From Metapseudomonas boanensis (lineage in GTDB: Bacteria > Pseudomonadota > Gammaproteobacteria > Pseudomonadales > Pseudomonadaceae): a stretch of 64,000 nucleotides of DNA. Shown here piece by piece: positions 50,357-57,496 of this stretch. The notes under the pieces are model-generated. The model was not told where the DNA came from, did not search any database, and saw only the letters and a list, made by a program, of their open reading frames with translations. Within the stretch, counting starts at the first letter, position 1, and the number at the start of each line of letters is the position of its first letter. The DNA lies in the NCBI RefSeq assembly GCF_018704125.1, contig NZ_JAGTIS010000002.1, positions 186,001-250,000 on the forward strand, read 5' to 3'. The translations under genes were made by a program, and so were the position numbers.

Positions 50357-51256
50357 ATGCTCAAACGCCACATGCCTTCGATCACCGCCCTGCAATGCTT
50401 CGAGGCGGTGGCCCGGCACCTCAGTTTCACCCGCGCCGCACAAGAGCTGAGCCTGACCCAGAGCGCCGTGAGCAAGCAGGTGGCGCAGCTCGAGGAGCTG
50501 CTCCAGCACCTGCTGTTCCGTCGCGTGCGCCGGCGCCTGCAACTGACCCCCGCCGGCTCGCTGTACCTCACCGAGGTGCGCAAGATCCTCGCCCAGGTGG
50601 AGATGTCCACCCACTACATGCTGTCCTACGGCGGCGACACCGAAGTGCTGCGCGTGGCGACTCCACCCACGTTCGGTGCGCGCTGGCTGATCCCCCGGCT
50701 CAAGGGCTGGCGCATGCGCCACCCGAACATTCACCTGGACCTGCGCAACGAACTTGAGCCCGACGCCCTGGCCCAGGGCCGCAGCGACGTGGCCTTTTTC
50801 TTCGGCCAGGGCGCCTTGCCCGGTGCCGAGTGCATCCGTCTGTTCAGCGAGGAAGTGGTACCGGTCTGCGCCCCCAGCGTGATGCCCGCCACCCCTTTCA
50901 CCGAGCCGACCCAGCTCACCGAGTTGGTCCTGCTGCAGAACGCCACACGGCCGGAGGCCTGGCACGAATGGTTCCTCAGCCAGGACCGCCACACCGAGCA
51001 CAGCTACCACGGGCCGCGCTTCGACACCTCCTATATGTGCATCCGCGCAGCCCAGGCCGGCTGCGGCGTGGCCCTGCTGCCGCGCTTCCTGGTGGAGGAG
51101 GAACTGGCCGAAGGCAAGCTGGTGATTCCCTGGGACCACCCCATGCCGAGCCGCAACGCCTACTACCTCGCCTACCCCGAACACGTAGCCGAAGTGCCCA
51201 AAGTGCGTGACTTCGTGCGCTGGATGCTGGAGCAGCTGGACGCTGAAACCTTGTAG
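50357..51256 (+). CDS. LysR-family regulator divergent from amaB
   Basis: A 299-residue LysR protein, GcvA-like. The helix-turn-helix is ALQCFEAVARHLSFTRAAQE with LSLTQSAVSKQVAQLEE, followed by the effector domain (RVATPPTFGARWLIPRLKGW; AAQAGCGVALLPRFLVEEEL). Divergent orientation over 219 bp predicts control of amaBA, with a lysine-pathway intermediate as the likely effector (inference). Confidence 0.9.
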   Translation: MLKRHMPSITALQCFEAVARHLSFTRAAQELSLTQSAVSKQVAQLEELLQHLLFRRVRRRLQLTPAGSLYLTEVRKILAQVEMSTHYMLSYGGDTEVLRVATPPTFGARWLIPRLKGWRMRHPNIHLDLRNELEPDALAQGRSDVAFFFGQGALPGAECIRLFSEEVVPVCAPSVMPATPFTEPTQLTELVLLQNATRPEAWHEWFLSQDRHTEHSYHGPRFDTSYMCIRAAQAGCGVALLPRFLVEEELAEGKLVIPWDHPMPSRNAYYLAYPEHVAEVPKVRDFVRWMLEQLDAETL

Positions 51257-51512
51257 GTCGGCGCGCTTTTTGTGCGGGCGAGTTCATACGCCCCTACAGA
51301 GAAGCCCAGACATCCCATCAGGAAAAAACGGAATGAATCCGTCCGCGTTTCCCGTTTAGCCCGACGCCGGCGCGCAGCCTGGATAGCCCGGATACCCCAC
51401 GCCCAACAAAAAAGGTTCTTCGCAGAATCGGGGGGAAGAGCGAGTTGACAGTCGGGGAAGTGGGTAAATTGGCAATCGCCAAACATCCCAACCCCCACCC
51501 CCTGCTGCCACC

Positions 51513-51840
51513 GTGCATCCTATTGATCTGGCCCCTTTCTGGCCAGGCTACGAGGTCGTCGCCTGTCGCCAATCCACTCACGACACCCTGCTGATCAGTC
51601 TTGAACCCCAAACCGAGCGCTTCCCGATTTGCGGCCGCTGTGCCAAACCCAACCTGTTGATCCACGAGCAGCAGCACATCCGCCAGGTGCGGGATCGTGA
51701 CCTGCAGGATCAGCGCGTCCTGCTGCAACTGCCGGTGCGTCGCGTCGACTGCCTGTACTGCGGACGCGTATCCGAGCGGATCGACTGTCTGGCGCCGGCT
51801 TCCCGCCTTCCCCGGAAAGCAGCCTGCAACACCTCCTTGG
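51513..51840 (+). pseudogene. Truncated ISL3-family transposase (N-terminus only)
   Basis: About 85-100 residues matching the N-terminal zinc-finger region of ISL3 transposases: CGRCAKPNLLIHEQQHIRQV, RDLQDQRVLLQLPVRRVDC and CLYCGRVSERIDCLAPASR. Four cysteines in two CxxC pairs are kept. The frame loses similarity after DCLAPASR and a REP pair follows within 60 bp; the DDE catalytic domain is absent. No terminal inverted repeats or target duplication were recognised. 51257-51512 holds a degenerate dispersed repeat but no gene. Confidence 0.7.
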
Positions 51841-51880
51841 CGGACTTGTCGGGCGGAGTGAATCGAAGGCGCGCGAAACC

Positions 51881-51939
51881 TTGTAGGAGCCAGCTTGCTG
51901 GCGAATGGCGCATGTTCGCCCGCAAGCTGGCTCCTACGG
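51881..51939. repeat. REP pair beside the ISL3 remnant
   Basis: TTGTAGGAGCCAGCTTGCTG and CGCAAGCTGGCTCCTACGG form an inverted REP pair at the decayed end of the ISL3 fragment. Confidence 0.8.
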
Positions 51940-51997
51940 AGAGAGTACCGGCTATCCGGCTGTCAACTCGCATCTCCCCCAGATTCCGCGATGAACC

Positions 51998-52027
51998 ACA
52001 AAAAAGGCCGCGTCAAAGAGCGGCCTT
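51998..52027 (-). terminator. Rho-independent terminator of azurin gene
   Basis: On the minus strand AAGGCCGC and GCGGCCTT form an eight-bp stem followed by a run of T (A-tract at 51999-52005 on the plus strand), about 20 bp after the azu stop. Confidence 0.85.
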
Positions 52028-52047
52028 CTCATACTCATCGGGTTCGG

Positions 52048-52497
52048 TCAGTCGACCAGGGCCAAGGTGCCCTTCATCATCGAAACATGGCCCGGGAACG
52101 AGCAGAAGAACTCGTAGCTCTCGCCCGCAGCCAGCTTGGCCACGTCGAAGCTCACCGAATCCGTCTCACCACCGCCGATCAGCTTGGTGCGGGCGATGAT
52201 GCGCGCGTCATCGGCCTTCAGGTAATCCTTGTCGACACCAGCGGTCATGCCCTCGGTGGCGATCGCCTGGGCATCAGCCGTCTTGCTCAGGACCCAGTTG
52301 TGCCCCATCACGTTCTTTGGCAACTTGCCAACGTGCTTGAGGTTTACGGTGAAGGTCTTGCAGCTCTTGCTGACCGTGACTTCCTTGGTGTCGAAGGTCA
52401 TCTGGTCCGTACCTTGCACATCCACGGAACATTCAGCAGCCAGCAGAGGTGCACTGGCCAGGGCCAGCACGGATGCAACGACGAGCTTGCGAATCAT
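52048..52497 (-). CDS. azu: Azurin, periplasmic blue copper protein
   Basis: Electron carrier of the periplasm. 149-residue precursor with a 20-residue signal peptide ([20 protein letters not shown]) and a mature part of 129 residues. All copper ligands are present: His66, Cys132, His137 and Met141 (mature 46, 112, 117, 121; [12 protein letters not shown]), plus the Cys23-Cys46 disulfide. AAGGAG precedes the ATG. No ANR-type box was seen in the 118 bp upstream. Position before the LOG and MscS genes matches PA4922. Confidence 0.97.
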   Translation of the reverse strand: MIRKLVVASVLALASAPLLAAECSVDVQGTDQMTFDTKEVTVSKSCKTFTVNLKHVGKLPKNVMGHNWVLSKTADAQAIATEGMTAGVDKDYLKADDARIIARTKLIGGGETDSVSFDVAKLAAGESYEFFCSFPGHVSMMKGTLALVD

Positions 52498-52615
52498 GGG
52501 AGTCTCCTTGGCAGTCTGGGCAACCCGCCCAGAACGGGAGACTGCCCCATTCGCGTGTGAGTTCCCATGACCTGTGGCAACAGGTCGCGACCCCGAACAC
52601 AAGGAACCTGCCCCC

Positions 52616-53239
52616 ATGCTGTCCTTCTTCATCGCCGCCGTGCTCCTCGGTTTCATCTTCAACGCGGCACCCGGCGCGGTGTTCAGCGAAACGCTGCGGC
52701 GCGGCCTGCGTGACGGCTATCGCCCGGCGCTGATGGTGCAGATCGGCTCCCTGGTCGGAGACGCCACCTGGGCGGCGCTTGGCCTTACTGGCCTCGCCCT
52801 GCTGCTGGACAGCGCCGCCGTGCGCTACCCGCTGACCGTGGCCAGTGCCCTGTATCTCGGTTGGCTCGGTCTGCAGTCACTGCGAGACGCCCACCGTCCG
52901 ACGCAGCCTTCGGGGGACGAAAGCAGCGCCAGCGGCGGTGCCTTCGCTGCCGGTGCCGCGCTCTCGCTGACCAACCCGCAGAACATCGTCTACTGGGCCG
53001 CCATGGGCGGGGCGATGGCGGCAGTGGGCGTGGCCCAGCCGACACCGCTGCACCTGGCGGTGTTCTTCGGCGGCTTCATGCTCTCCTCGCTGCTCTGGTG
53101 CTTCATCTGCGCCGGCCTGGTGGATTGGTTCCGCCGCGCCGCCTCGACCCTCTGGCACCGCCTCACCTATCTGGCCTGCGGCCTTTGCCTGCTGGGCCTG
53201 TCCGGGATGACGGCCGTCGAATTGTTGAAGCTGGCCTGA
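52616..53239 (+). CDS. LysE/RhtB-family exporter
   Basis: A 207-residue membrane protein with six hydrophobic helices and family motifs [37 protein letters not shown] and [17 protein letters not shown]. LysE/RhtB proteins export amino acids or related compounds; the substrate is not evident. The ATG at 52616 follows AAGGAACC; the in-frame ATG at 52574 adds 14 polar residues. Divergent from azu. Confidence 0.87.
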   Translation: MLSFFIAAVLLGFIFNAAPGAVFSETLRRGLRDGYRPALMVQIGSLVGDATWAALGLTGLALLLDSAAVRYPLTVASALYLGWLGLQSLRDAHRPTQPSGDESSASGGAFAAGAALSLTNPQNIVYWAAMGGAMAAVGVAQPTPLHLAVFFGGFMLSSLLWCFICAGLVDWFRRAASTLWHRLTYLACGLCLLGLSGMTAVELLKLA

Positions 53240-53323
53240 GCTATCGGCTCCATCGAGAGGATCAACGGGCCGGACCATCGGCGTAGCCCTAGCATGGCGG
53301 CATCCACCGTTGAGGAGAACGCC

Positions 53324-53389
53324 ATGAACTTCCTGAAAAACCTGCTTGCTGCCTACGCCGCAGGTGCCTGTGGTGCTGCGGCAGAATGA
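53324..53389 (+). CDS. Possible 21-residue small protein
   Basis: A short frame (MNFLKNLLAAYAAGACGAAAE) directly preceded by TTGAGGAGAACGCC, a strong ribosome site. It may be a true small amphipathic peptide or the remnant of a longer gene. Nothing else is recognisable in 53240-53490. Confidence 0.3.
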   Translation: MNFLKNLLAAYAAGACGAAAE

Positions 53390-53490
53390 GCGTCCCCGCA
53401 CGACCGTTCGGAAGCTGACCGTACACACAGCTTGGAGGCCAAGGTCGAAGCCGGTACTCTTGCGCGCTTTTTTCGCTCCAGGAGTCCCCC

Positions 53491-54078
53491 ATGTCCTTGC
53501 GTTCCGTCTGCGTGTTCTGCGGCGCCAGCCCCGGTGCCAAGCCGATCTACCGTGAAGCCGCTGCCCTGCTGGGTCATACCCTGGCCGAGCGTGGCCTGAC
53601 CCTGGTCTACGGTGGTGGCGCAGTCGGGCTGATGGGCACGGTGGCGGACGCTGCACTGGCTGCGGGCGGCGAGGTGATCGGGGTGATTCCGCAGAGTCTG
53701 ATGGATGCCGAAATCGGCCACAAAGGCCTGACCCGCCTGGAAGTGGTGGACGGCATGCACGCGCGCAAGGCCCGCATGGCGGAGCTGAGCGATGCTTTCA
53801 TCGCCCTGCCCGGCGGCCTCGGCACCTTGGAAGAACTGTTCGAAATCTGGACCTGGGGCCAGCTCGGCTACCATGACAAACCGCTGGGTCTGCTGGAAGT
53901 GAACAGCTTCTACGACAAGCTCACCGACTTCCTCGATCATCTCGTGGAAGAGCGCTTCGTCCGCGACCAACACCGCGGCATGCTGCAGGTCGGCGGCCAC
54001 CCATCGACCCTGCTCGACCGCCTGGAAACCTGGCGCCCCAGCAGCGCGCCGAAGTGGGTCGACCGCAAGCCAAACTGA
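53491..54078 (+). CDS. LOG-family nucleotide phosphoribohydrolase
   Basis: A 195-residue Rossmann-fold protein with the LOG signatures [36 protein letters not shown] and the catalytic [16 protein letters not shown]. Homologues release ribose 5-phosphate from AMP or cytokinin riboside monophosphates; in bacteria the role may be nucleotide turnover. CAGGAG precedes the ATG. Orthologous in place to PA4923. Confidence 0.92.
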   Translation: MSLRSVCVFCGASPGAKPIYREAAALLGHTLAERGLTLVYGGGAVGLMGTVADAALAAGGEVIGVIPQSLMDAEIGHKGLTRLEVVDGMHARKARMAELSDAFIALPGGLGTLEELFEIWTWGQLGYHDKPLGLLEVNSFYDKLTDFLDHLVEERFVRDQHRGMLQVGGHPSTLLDRLETWRPSSAPKWVDRKPN

Positions 54079-54130
54079 TCAGGAACCGTCTGGTCCCACC
54101 TGGCTGGGCTTCGCACAGGACGCTGCGTTG

Positions 54131-54562
54131 ATGAAAAAGCTTCTGTTGGTGCTCTTGATCGGCTTCGGCCTCTACGGAGTCCTCGACAAGCAATCGCACC
54201 TTTTCTCCCCTGTTGAGCAGCTCGCGCCTTCTGACGGCCAACTGCGTGAAGCCTTCGAGCAACGTCGTAGCAACCTGCAGGTGGAGGGCAGCGGCGTGGT
54301 GGCCAAGGTCCTGCGCGATGACCAGAAGGGCAGCCGGCACCAGCGTTTCATCCTGCGCACGACCGATGGACTGTCGCTGCTGGTGGCGCACAATATCGAT
54401 CTGGCTCCGCGCGTCGAGGGTCTGAGCGAAGGGGATGAAATCATCTTCTTCGGCGAGTACGAGTGGAACGACAAGGGCGGTGTGATCCACTGGACCCACC
54501 ACGATCCCCAAGGCCGTCATGTTGGCGGCTGGCTCAAGCACAAGGGCCGTACCTACCAATAG
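54131..54562 (+). CDS. DUF3465 exported protein
   Basis: A 143-residue protein with an N-terminal hydrophobic segment ([20 protein letters not shown]) and a small beta-rich domain ([52 protein letters not shown]) typical of DUF3465. The WTHHDP motif is rich in possible metal ligands. Function unknown. The next gene starts 16 bp downstream, suggesting an operon of three small genes. Confidence 0.82.
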   Translation: MKKLLLVLLIGFGLYGVLDKQSHLFSPVEQLAPSDGQLREAFEQRRSNLQVEGSGVVAKVLRDDQKGSRHQRFILRTTDGLSLLVAHNIDLAPRVEGLSEGDEIIFFGEYEWNDKGGVIHWTHHDPQGRHVGGWLKHKGRTYQ

Positions 54563-54578
54563 CGAGGCGGTGACGCCG

Positions 54579-54950
54579 ATGGCCGGGAAAGGACGGATCA
54601 AGGTCTACTACAACAGCGCCTGCCCGGTCTGCAAAGCCGGCATCGACGGCCAGAAGGGCAAGACCACCGCCTGCCCGGTGGAGTGGACTGACATCCACCG
54701 GGACAACGCCGCTGTCGGCGAGATCGGGGAGAACCTGGAATACGTCCGCGAACGCCTGCACCTGGTGGACGAACATGGCGTGAAGCACATGGGCATGGAC
54801 GCCTTCATCGTGCTCTGGCGGTACTCTCCTCGCGAGGCGTGGAAAGCACGGTTGTTCTCCTTGCCTCTGGTCCACGGCCTCGCCCAACTGGCCTACAAGG
54901 CCTTCGCTCGGCTGCTCTATCGCTGGAACAAAGCCAAGCACCACTGGTGA
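54579..54950 (+). CDS. DUF393 (DCC-family) thiol protein
   Basis: A 123-residue protein with the DCC-type start KVYYNSACPVCKAGIDG; the CPVC pair resembles a thioredoxin active site. The C-terminal half (GMDAFIVLWRYSPREAWKAR) fits the DUF393 family of predicted thiol-disulfide oxidoreductases. Start at 54579 with GAGG 11 bases upstream; a GTG at 54570 is too close to the ribosome site. The acetyltransferase gene begins four bases after its stop. Confidence 0.83.
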   Translation: MAGKGRIKVYYNSACPVCKAGIDGQKGKTTACPVEWTDIHRDNAAVGEIGENLEYVRERLHLVDEHGVKHMGMDAFIVLWRYSPREAWKARLFSLPLVHGLAQLAYKAFARLLYRWNKAKHHW

Positions 54951-54954
54951 TCCC

Positions 54955-55401
54955 ATGCCCCATCGTGTCGAAGCCCTCCTCACGCTCACGACTGCCGACC
55001 GCCAGCGCCTGGTGGAGGTCTGGGAAAGCGCCGTGCGCGCCACCCATCACTTTCTCACCGAGGATGACATCCAGTTCTTCAAACCCCTGGTGCGCGACGC
55101 TTACCTGGACACGGTCAAGCTCGCCTGCGTTCGCGACGGTGAGGGCCGTATCACCGGATTCATCGGTACACACAAGATCGGCGTGGAAATGCTCTTCGTG
55201 GACCCGGCGCAGCACGGCTACGGTATCGGCCGCAGCCTACTGCGCCATGCCCTGGATCAGGGAGCATCGCAGGTCGATGTGAACGAACAAAACTCGCAGG
55301 CAGTGGGCTTCTACCAGCACATGGGCTTCGAGATCGCCAGCCGCTCGAAGGTCGATGGCCTGGGCAAGCCATTTCCGATCCTGCACTTGCGCCTGGCCTA
55401 G
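54955..55401 (+). CDS. GNAT-family acetyltransferase
   Basis: A 148-residue Gcn5-type N-acetyltransferase. TDDxx-type N-terminal helix (VEVWESAVRATHHFLTEDDI), acetyl-CoA loop DPAQHGYGIGRSLLRHALDQ and VDVNEQNSQAVGFYQHMGFE are visible, resembling E. coli YjaB. Substrate unknown. Four bases after the DUF393 gene, so co-transcribed. Confidence 0.88.
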   Translation: MPHRVEALLTLTTADRQRLVEVWESAVRATHHFLTEDDIQFFKPLVRDAYLDTVKLACVRDGEGRITGFIGTHKIGVEMLFVDPAQHGYGIGRSLLRHALDQGASQVDVNEQNSQAVGFYQHMGFEIASRSKVDGLGKPFPILHLRLA

Positions 55402-55474
55402 TCTTACGCGGGAACAGCTTGTGGGGGCGAATTCATTGGCGATATCCCAGTCAAGTGTTGCAACTGGCTGCATT

Positions 55475-55521
55475 CCCCTCACTCCCAGCCCTCTCCCGAT
55501 GGGAGAGGGGTTGGCAGGTGC
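55475..55521. repeat. CCCTCTCCC/GGGAGAGGGG dispersed repeat
   Basis: CCCAGCCCTCTCCCGATGGG and AGAGGGGTTGGC between the convergent acetyltransferase and MscS genes; may act as a two-sided barrier to transcription. Confidence 0.6.
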
Positions 55522-55539
55522 AAGAGAGTATTAGGTGCC

Positions 55540-56388
55540 CTACCCCTGCGCCTGTTGCACGATCACGGTCTGGGCCGGCATCGGTGCGGGGAAGTCGGCG
55601 CCCAGGGCGTCCTTGATGATGCGATTGGTATCGAAATACACCTGCCAGTAGTTGTCGTTGTGGCAGTGAGGGCGCACAGCCAGCACCGGACCGACCAGGT
55701 TGAACTCGAGGATCTCCACATCCACCGGCGGGTCGCTGAGCACATTGGGAACAGCTGCAATGCGCTGTTTGAGGACCGCGATGGCTGCCTGGTAATCGGC
55801 AGCACCGGACAGCTGGGCCTTCAGCTCAACGCGGCGGAAGGCGTTATGCGTATAGTTCTGGATGTTGTCGCTGAAGATCTTGTTGTTGCCCACCAGGGTC
55901 ATCACGTTGTCCGGCGTATTGATCGCGGTGGCAAACAGGCCGATTTCCTTGACAGTGCCAGTCACACCCCCAGCGCTGATGAAGTCGCCGACCTTGAACG
56001 GTCGCAGCACGATGATGAAGCCACCCGCCGCCAGGTTGGCCAGCAGGCCCGACCAGGCCATGCCGATGGCCAGGCCCACCGCAGCGATGAGCGCCGCCAG
56101 GCTGGTGGTCTGGATGCCGAAGTAGCCGAGGATGCCCACCACCAACAGGATGTTCAGGGTCACCGTGATGAAGGAGCCGACGTAACGCAGCACGGTAGGA
56201 TCGACTTTCTGCCGCTCGAGTGAGCGCTGCACCAGGCCGACGGCAAAGCCGATCAGCCAGCGACCGACCACCCAGAAGGCGATTGCGACAAGGATCTTGA
56301 TGCCGAAGGTGGTCGCGTATTGCGTGACCATGGTCATGAACGCGCTGACCTTCTCCGTACCTACGTTGACGATGTTCGTTTCATCCAT
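55540..56388 (-). CDS. MscS-family mechanosensitive channel
   Basis: Inner membrane channel relieving osmotic downshock. 282 residues from the ATG at 56388, close to E. coli MscS. Three membrane helices; the pore-lining segment TTSLAALIAAVGLAIGMAW is followed by GLLANLAAGGFIIVLRPFKV and GDFI. The cytoplasmic cage includes NNKIFSDNIQNYTHNAFRRV. Place matches PA4925. Confidence 0.92.
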   Translation of the reverse strand: MDETNIVNVGTEKVSAFMTMVTQYATTFGIKILVAIAFWVVGRWLIGFAVGLVQRSLERQKVDPTVLRYVGSFITVTLNILLVVGILGYFGIQTTSLAALIAAVGLAIGMAWSGLLANLAAGGFIIVLRPFKVGDFISAGGVTGTVKEIGLFATAINTPDNVMTLVGNNKIFSDNIQNYTHNAFRRVELKAQLSGAADYQAAIAVLKQRIAAVPNVLSDPPVDVEILEFNLVGPVLAVRPHCHNDNYWQVYFDTNRIIKDALGADFPAPMPAQTVIVQQAQG

Positions 56389-56462
56389 GGCAAAGCACCT
56401 GCAGGAGAGAAGTGACCCGGGAAAAGCTAGCACGGCCTCAGCAAAGTGCCCGGTGCCCCCCC

Positions 56463-56546
56463 GTAGGAGCGAGCGAGGGGGACGCCGAGTTCTTGCTCGC
56501 GAACAGCCTGAGGCACGTCGGTTCGCGAGCAGGCTCGCTCCTACAA
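56463..56546. repeat. REP-type inverted repeat
   Basis: CGTAGGAGCGAGCGAGGGGG with CTTGCTCGCGAAC and GTTCGCGAGCAGGCTCGCTC form an extended REP hairpin between the MscS and transglutaminase genes. Confidence 0.75.
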
Positions 56547-56560
56547 GATTATCCGGCGAG

Positions 56561-57496
56561 TCAGACCGCCAGTTCCCACAGCGGCATGACCGTCACCCGT
56601 ACCTCGGGGTCGTGGTTACCGCCGCCGAGGATGACCCCGCGCAGGGGCGAAACATCGGAGAAGTCGCGGCCCCAGGCCAGGGTGATGTGTTCCAGGTTCG
56701 GCAGGATGTTGTTCGTAGGGTCGAAATCCACCCAGCCATTGTGCGGGCAGTAGACCGACACCCAGGCGTGGGACGCGTCGGCGCCGATCAGGCGGGGCTG
56801 GCCGGGGGGCGGCTGGGTCAGCAGGTAGCCGCTGACATAGCGCGCTGCCAGGCCGCGGGAGCGCAGACAGGCGAGCATCAGGTGGGCGAAGTCCTGGCAG
56901 ACACCTCGGCGGCGCTCCAGCACTTCGGTCAGGGGCGTCGCCACCTGGGTGGCTTCGGCATCGAAGGCGAACTCGCTGAAGATCTTCTCCATCAGCGCCG
57001 CCGTGCCTTGCAGTAACGGCCGGCCAGCCGGGAAGCAGCCGGCGGCGAACTCGGCGAACTGGCGTTTGATGCGCACGTAGGGCGACTCGACACGGAAGCG
57101 ACACGCCTCCAGCTCGGCAGATGTCAGCGCGCGACCGGTATAGGCCAGGGTTGCCGGAACCTGCTCCCAGGCCGGTGAAGCAGCAAGATCCAATGGCCCA
57201 TGGGGCAGCACTTCCACCTGCAGGCGCGTGTTGACCTGCAGCTCGTCATGGGGCCGTTCGAATGCGAGGCGCGTCAGCGGGTTGCCGAACACGTCGAGCA
57301 CATCGTGGCGCAGCGTCGGCTCGGGGTTGATCAGCAGTTCACGGCCGGTGCAGAACTGCCACGGGCAGTCGCGCGGCCAGAGGTGCAGCAACTGCTGCGA
57401 CAGCGAAACCGCCGCCGAATAGTGGTAATGGGTGTCATGGAACACCTGGTAGCGAGCGCCCTGGGCAGGGGCGATGGCGTGGGCTTGCGCGTGCAT
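56561..57496 (-). CDS. Transglutaminase-like protease-fold protein
   Basis: A 311-residue cytoplasmic protein with an N-terminal Transglut_N beta domain (YQVFHDTHYHYSAAVSLSQQ) and a transglutaminase core. The catalytic triad is Cys200 (RRGVCQDFAHL), His243 (DASHAWVSVY) and Asp259 (WVDFDPTNN). Bacterial members are usually thought to be cysteine peptidases or amide-bond-forming enzymes. The ATG overlaps the stop of the ATP-grasp gene (TGATG), so the two are translationally coupled. Same order as PA4926-4928 region. Confidence 0.88.
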   Translation of the reverse strand: MHAQAHAIAPAQGARYQVFHDTHYHYSAAVSLSQQLLHLWPRDCPWQFCTGRELLINPEPTLRHDVLDVFGNPLTRLAFERPHDELQVNTRLQVEVLPHGPLDLAASPAWEQVPATLAYTGRALTSAELEACRFRVESPYVRIKRQFAEFAAGCFPAGRPLLQGTAALMEKIFSEFAFDAEATQVATPLTEVLERRRGVCQDFAHLMLACLRSRGLAARYVSGYLLTQPPPGQPRLIGADASHAWVSVYCPHNGWVDFDPTNNILPNLEHITLAWGRDFSDVSPLRGVILGGGNHDPEVRVTVMPLWELAV

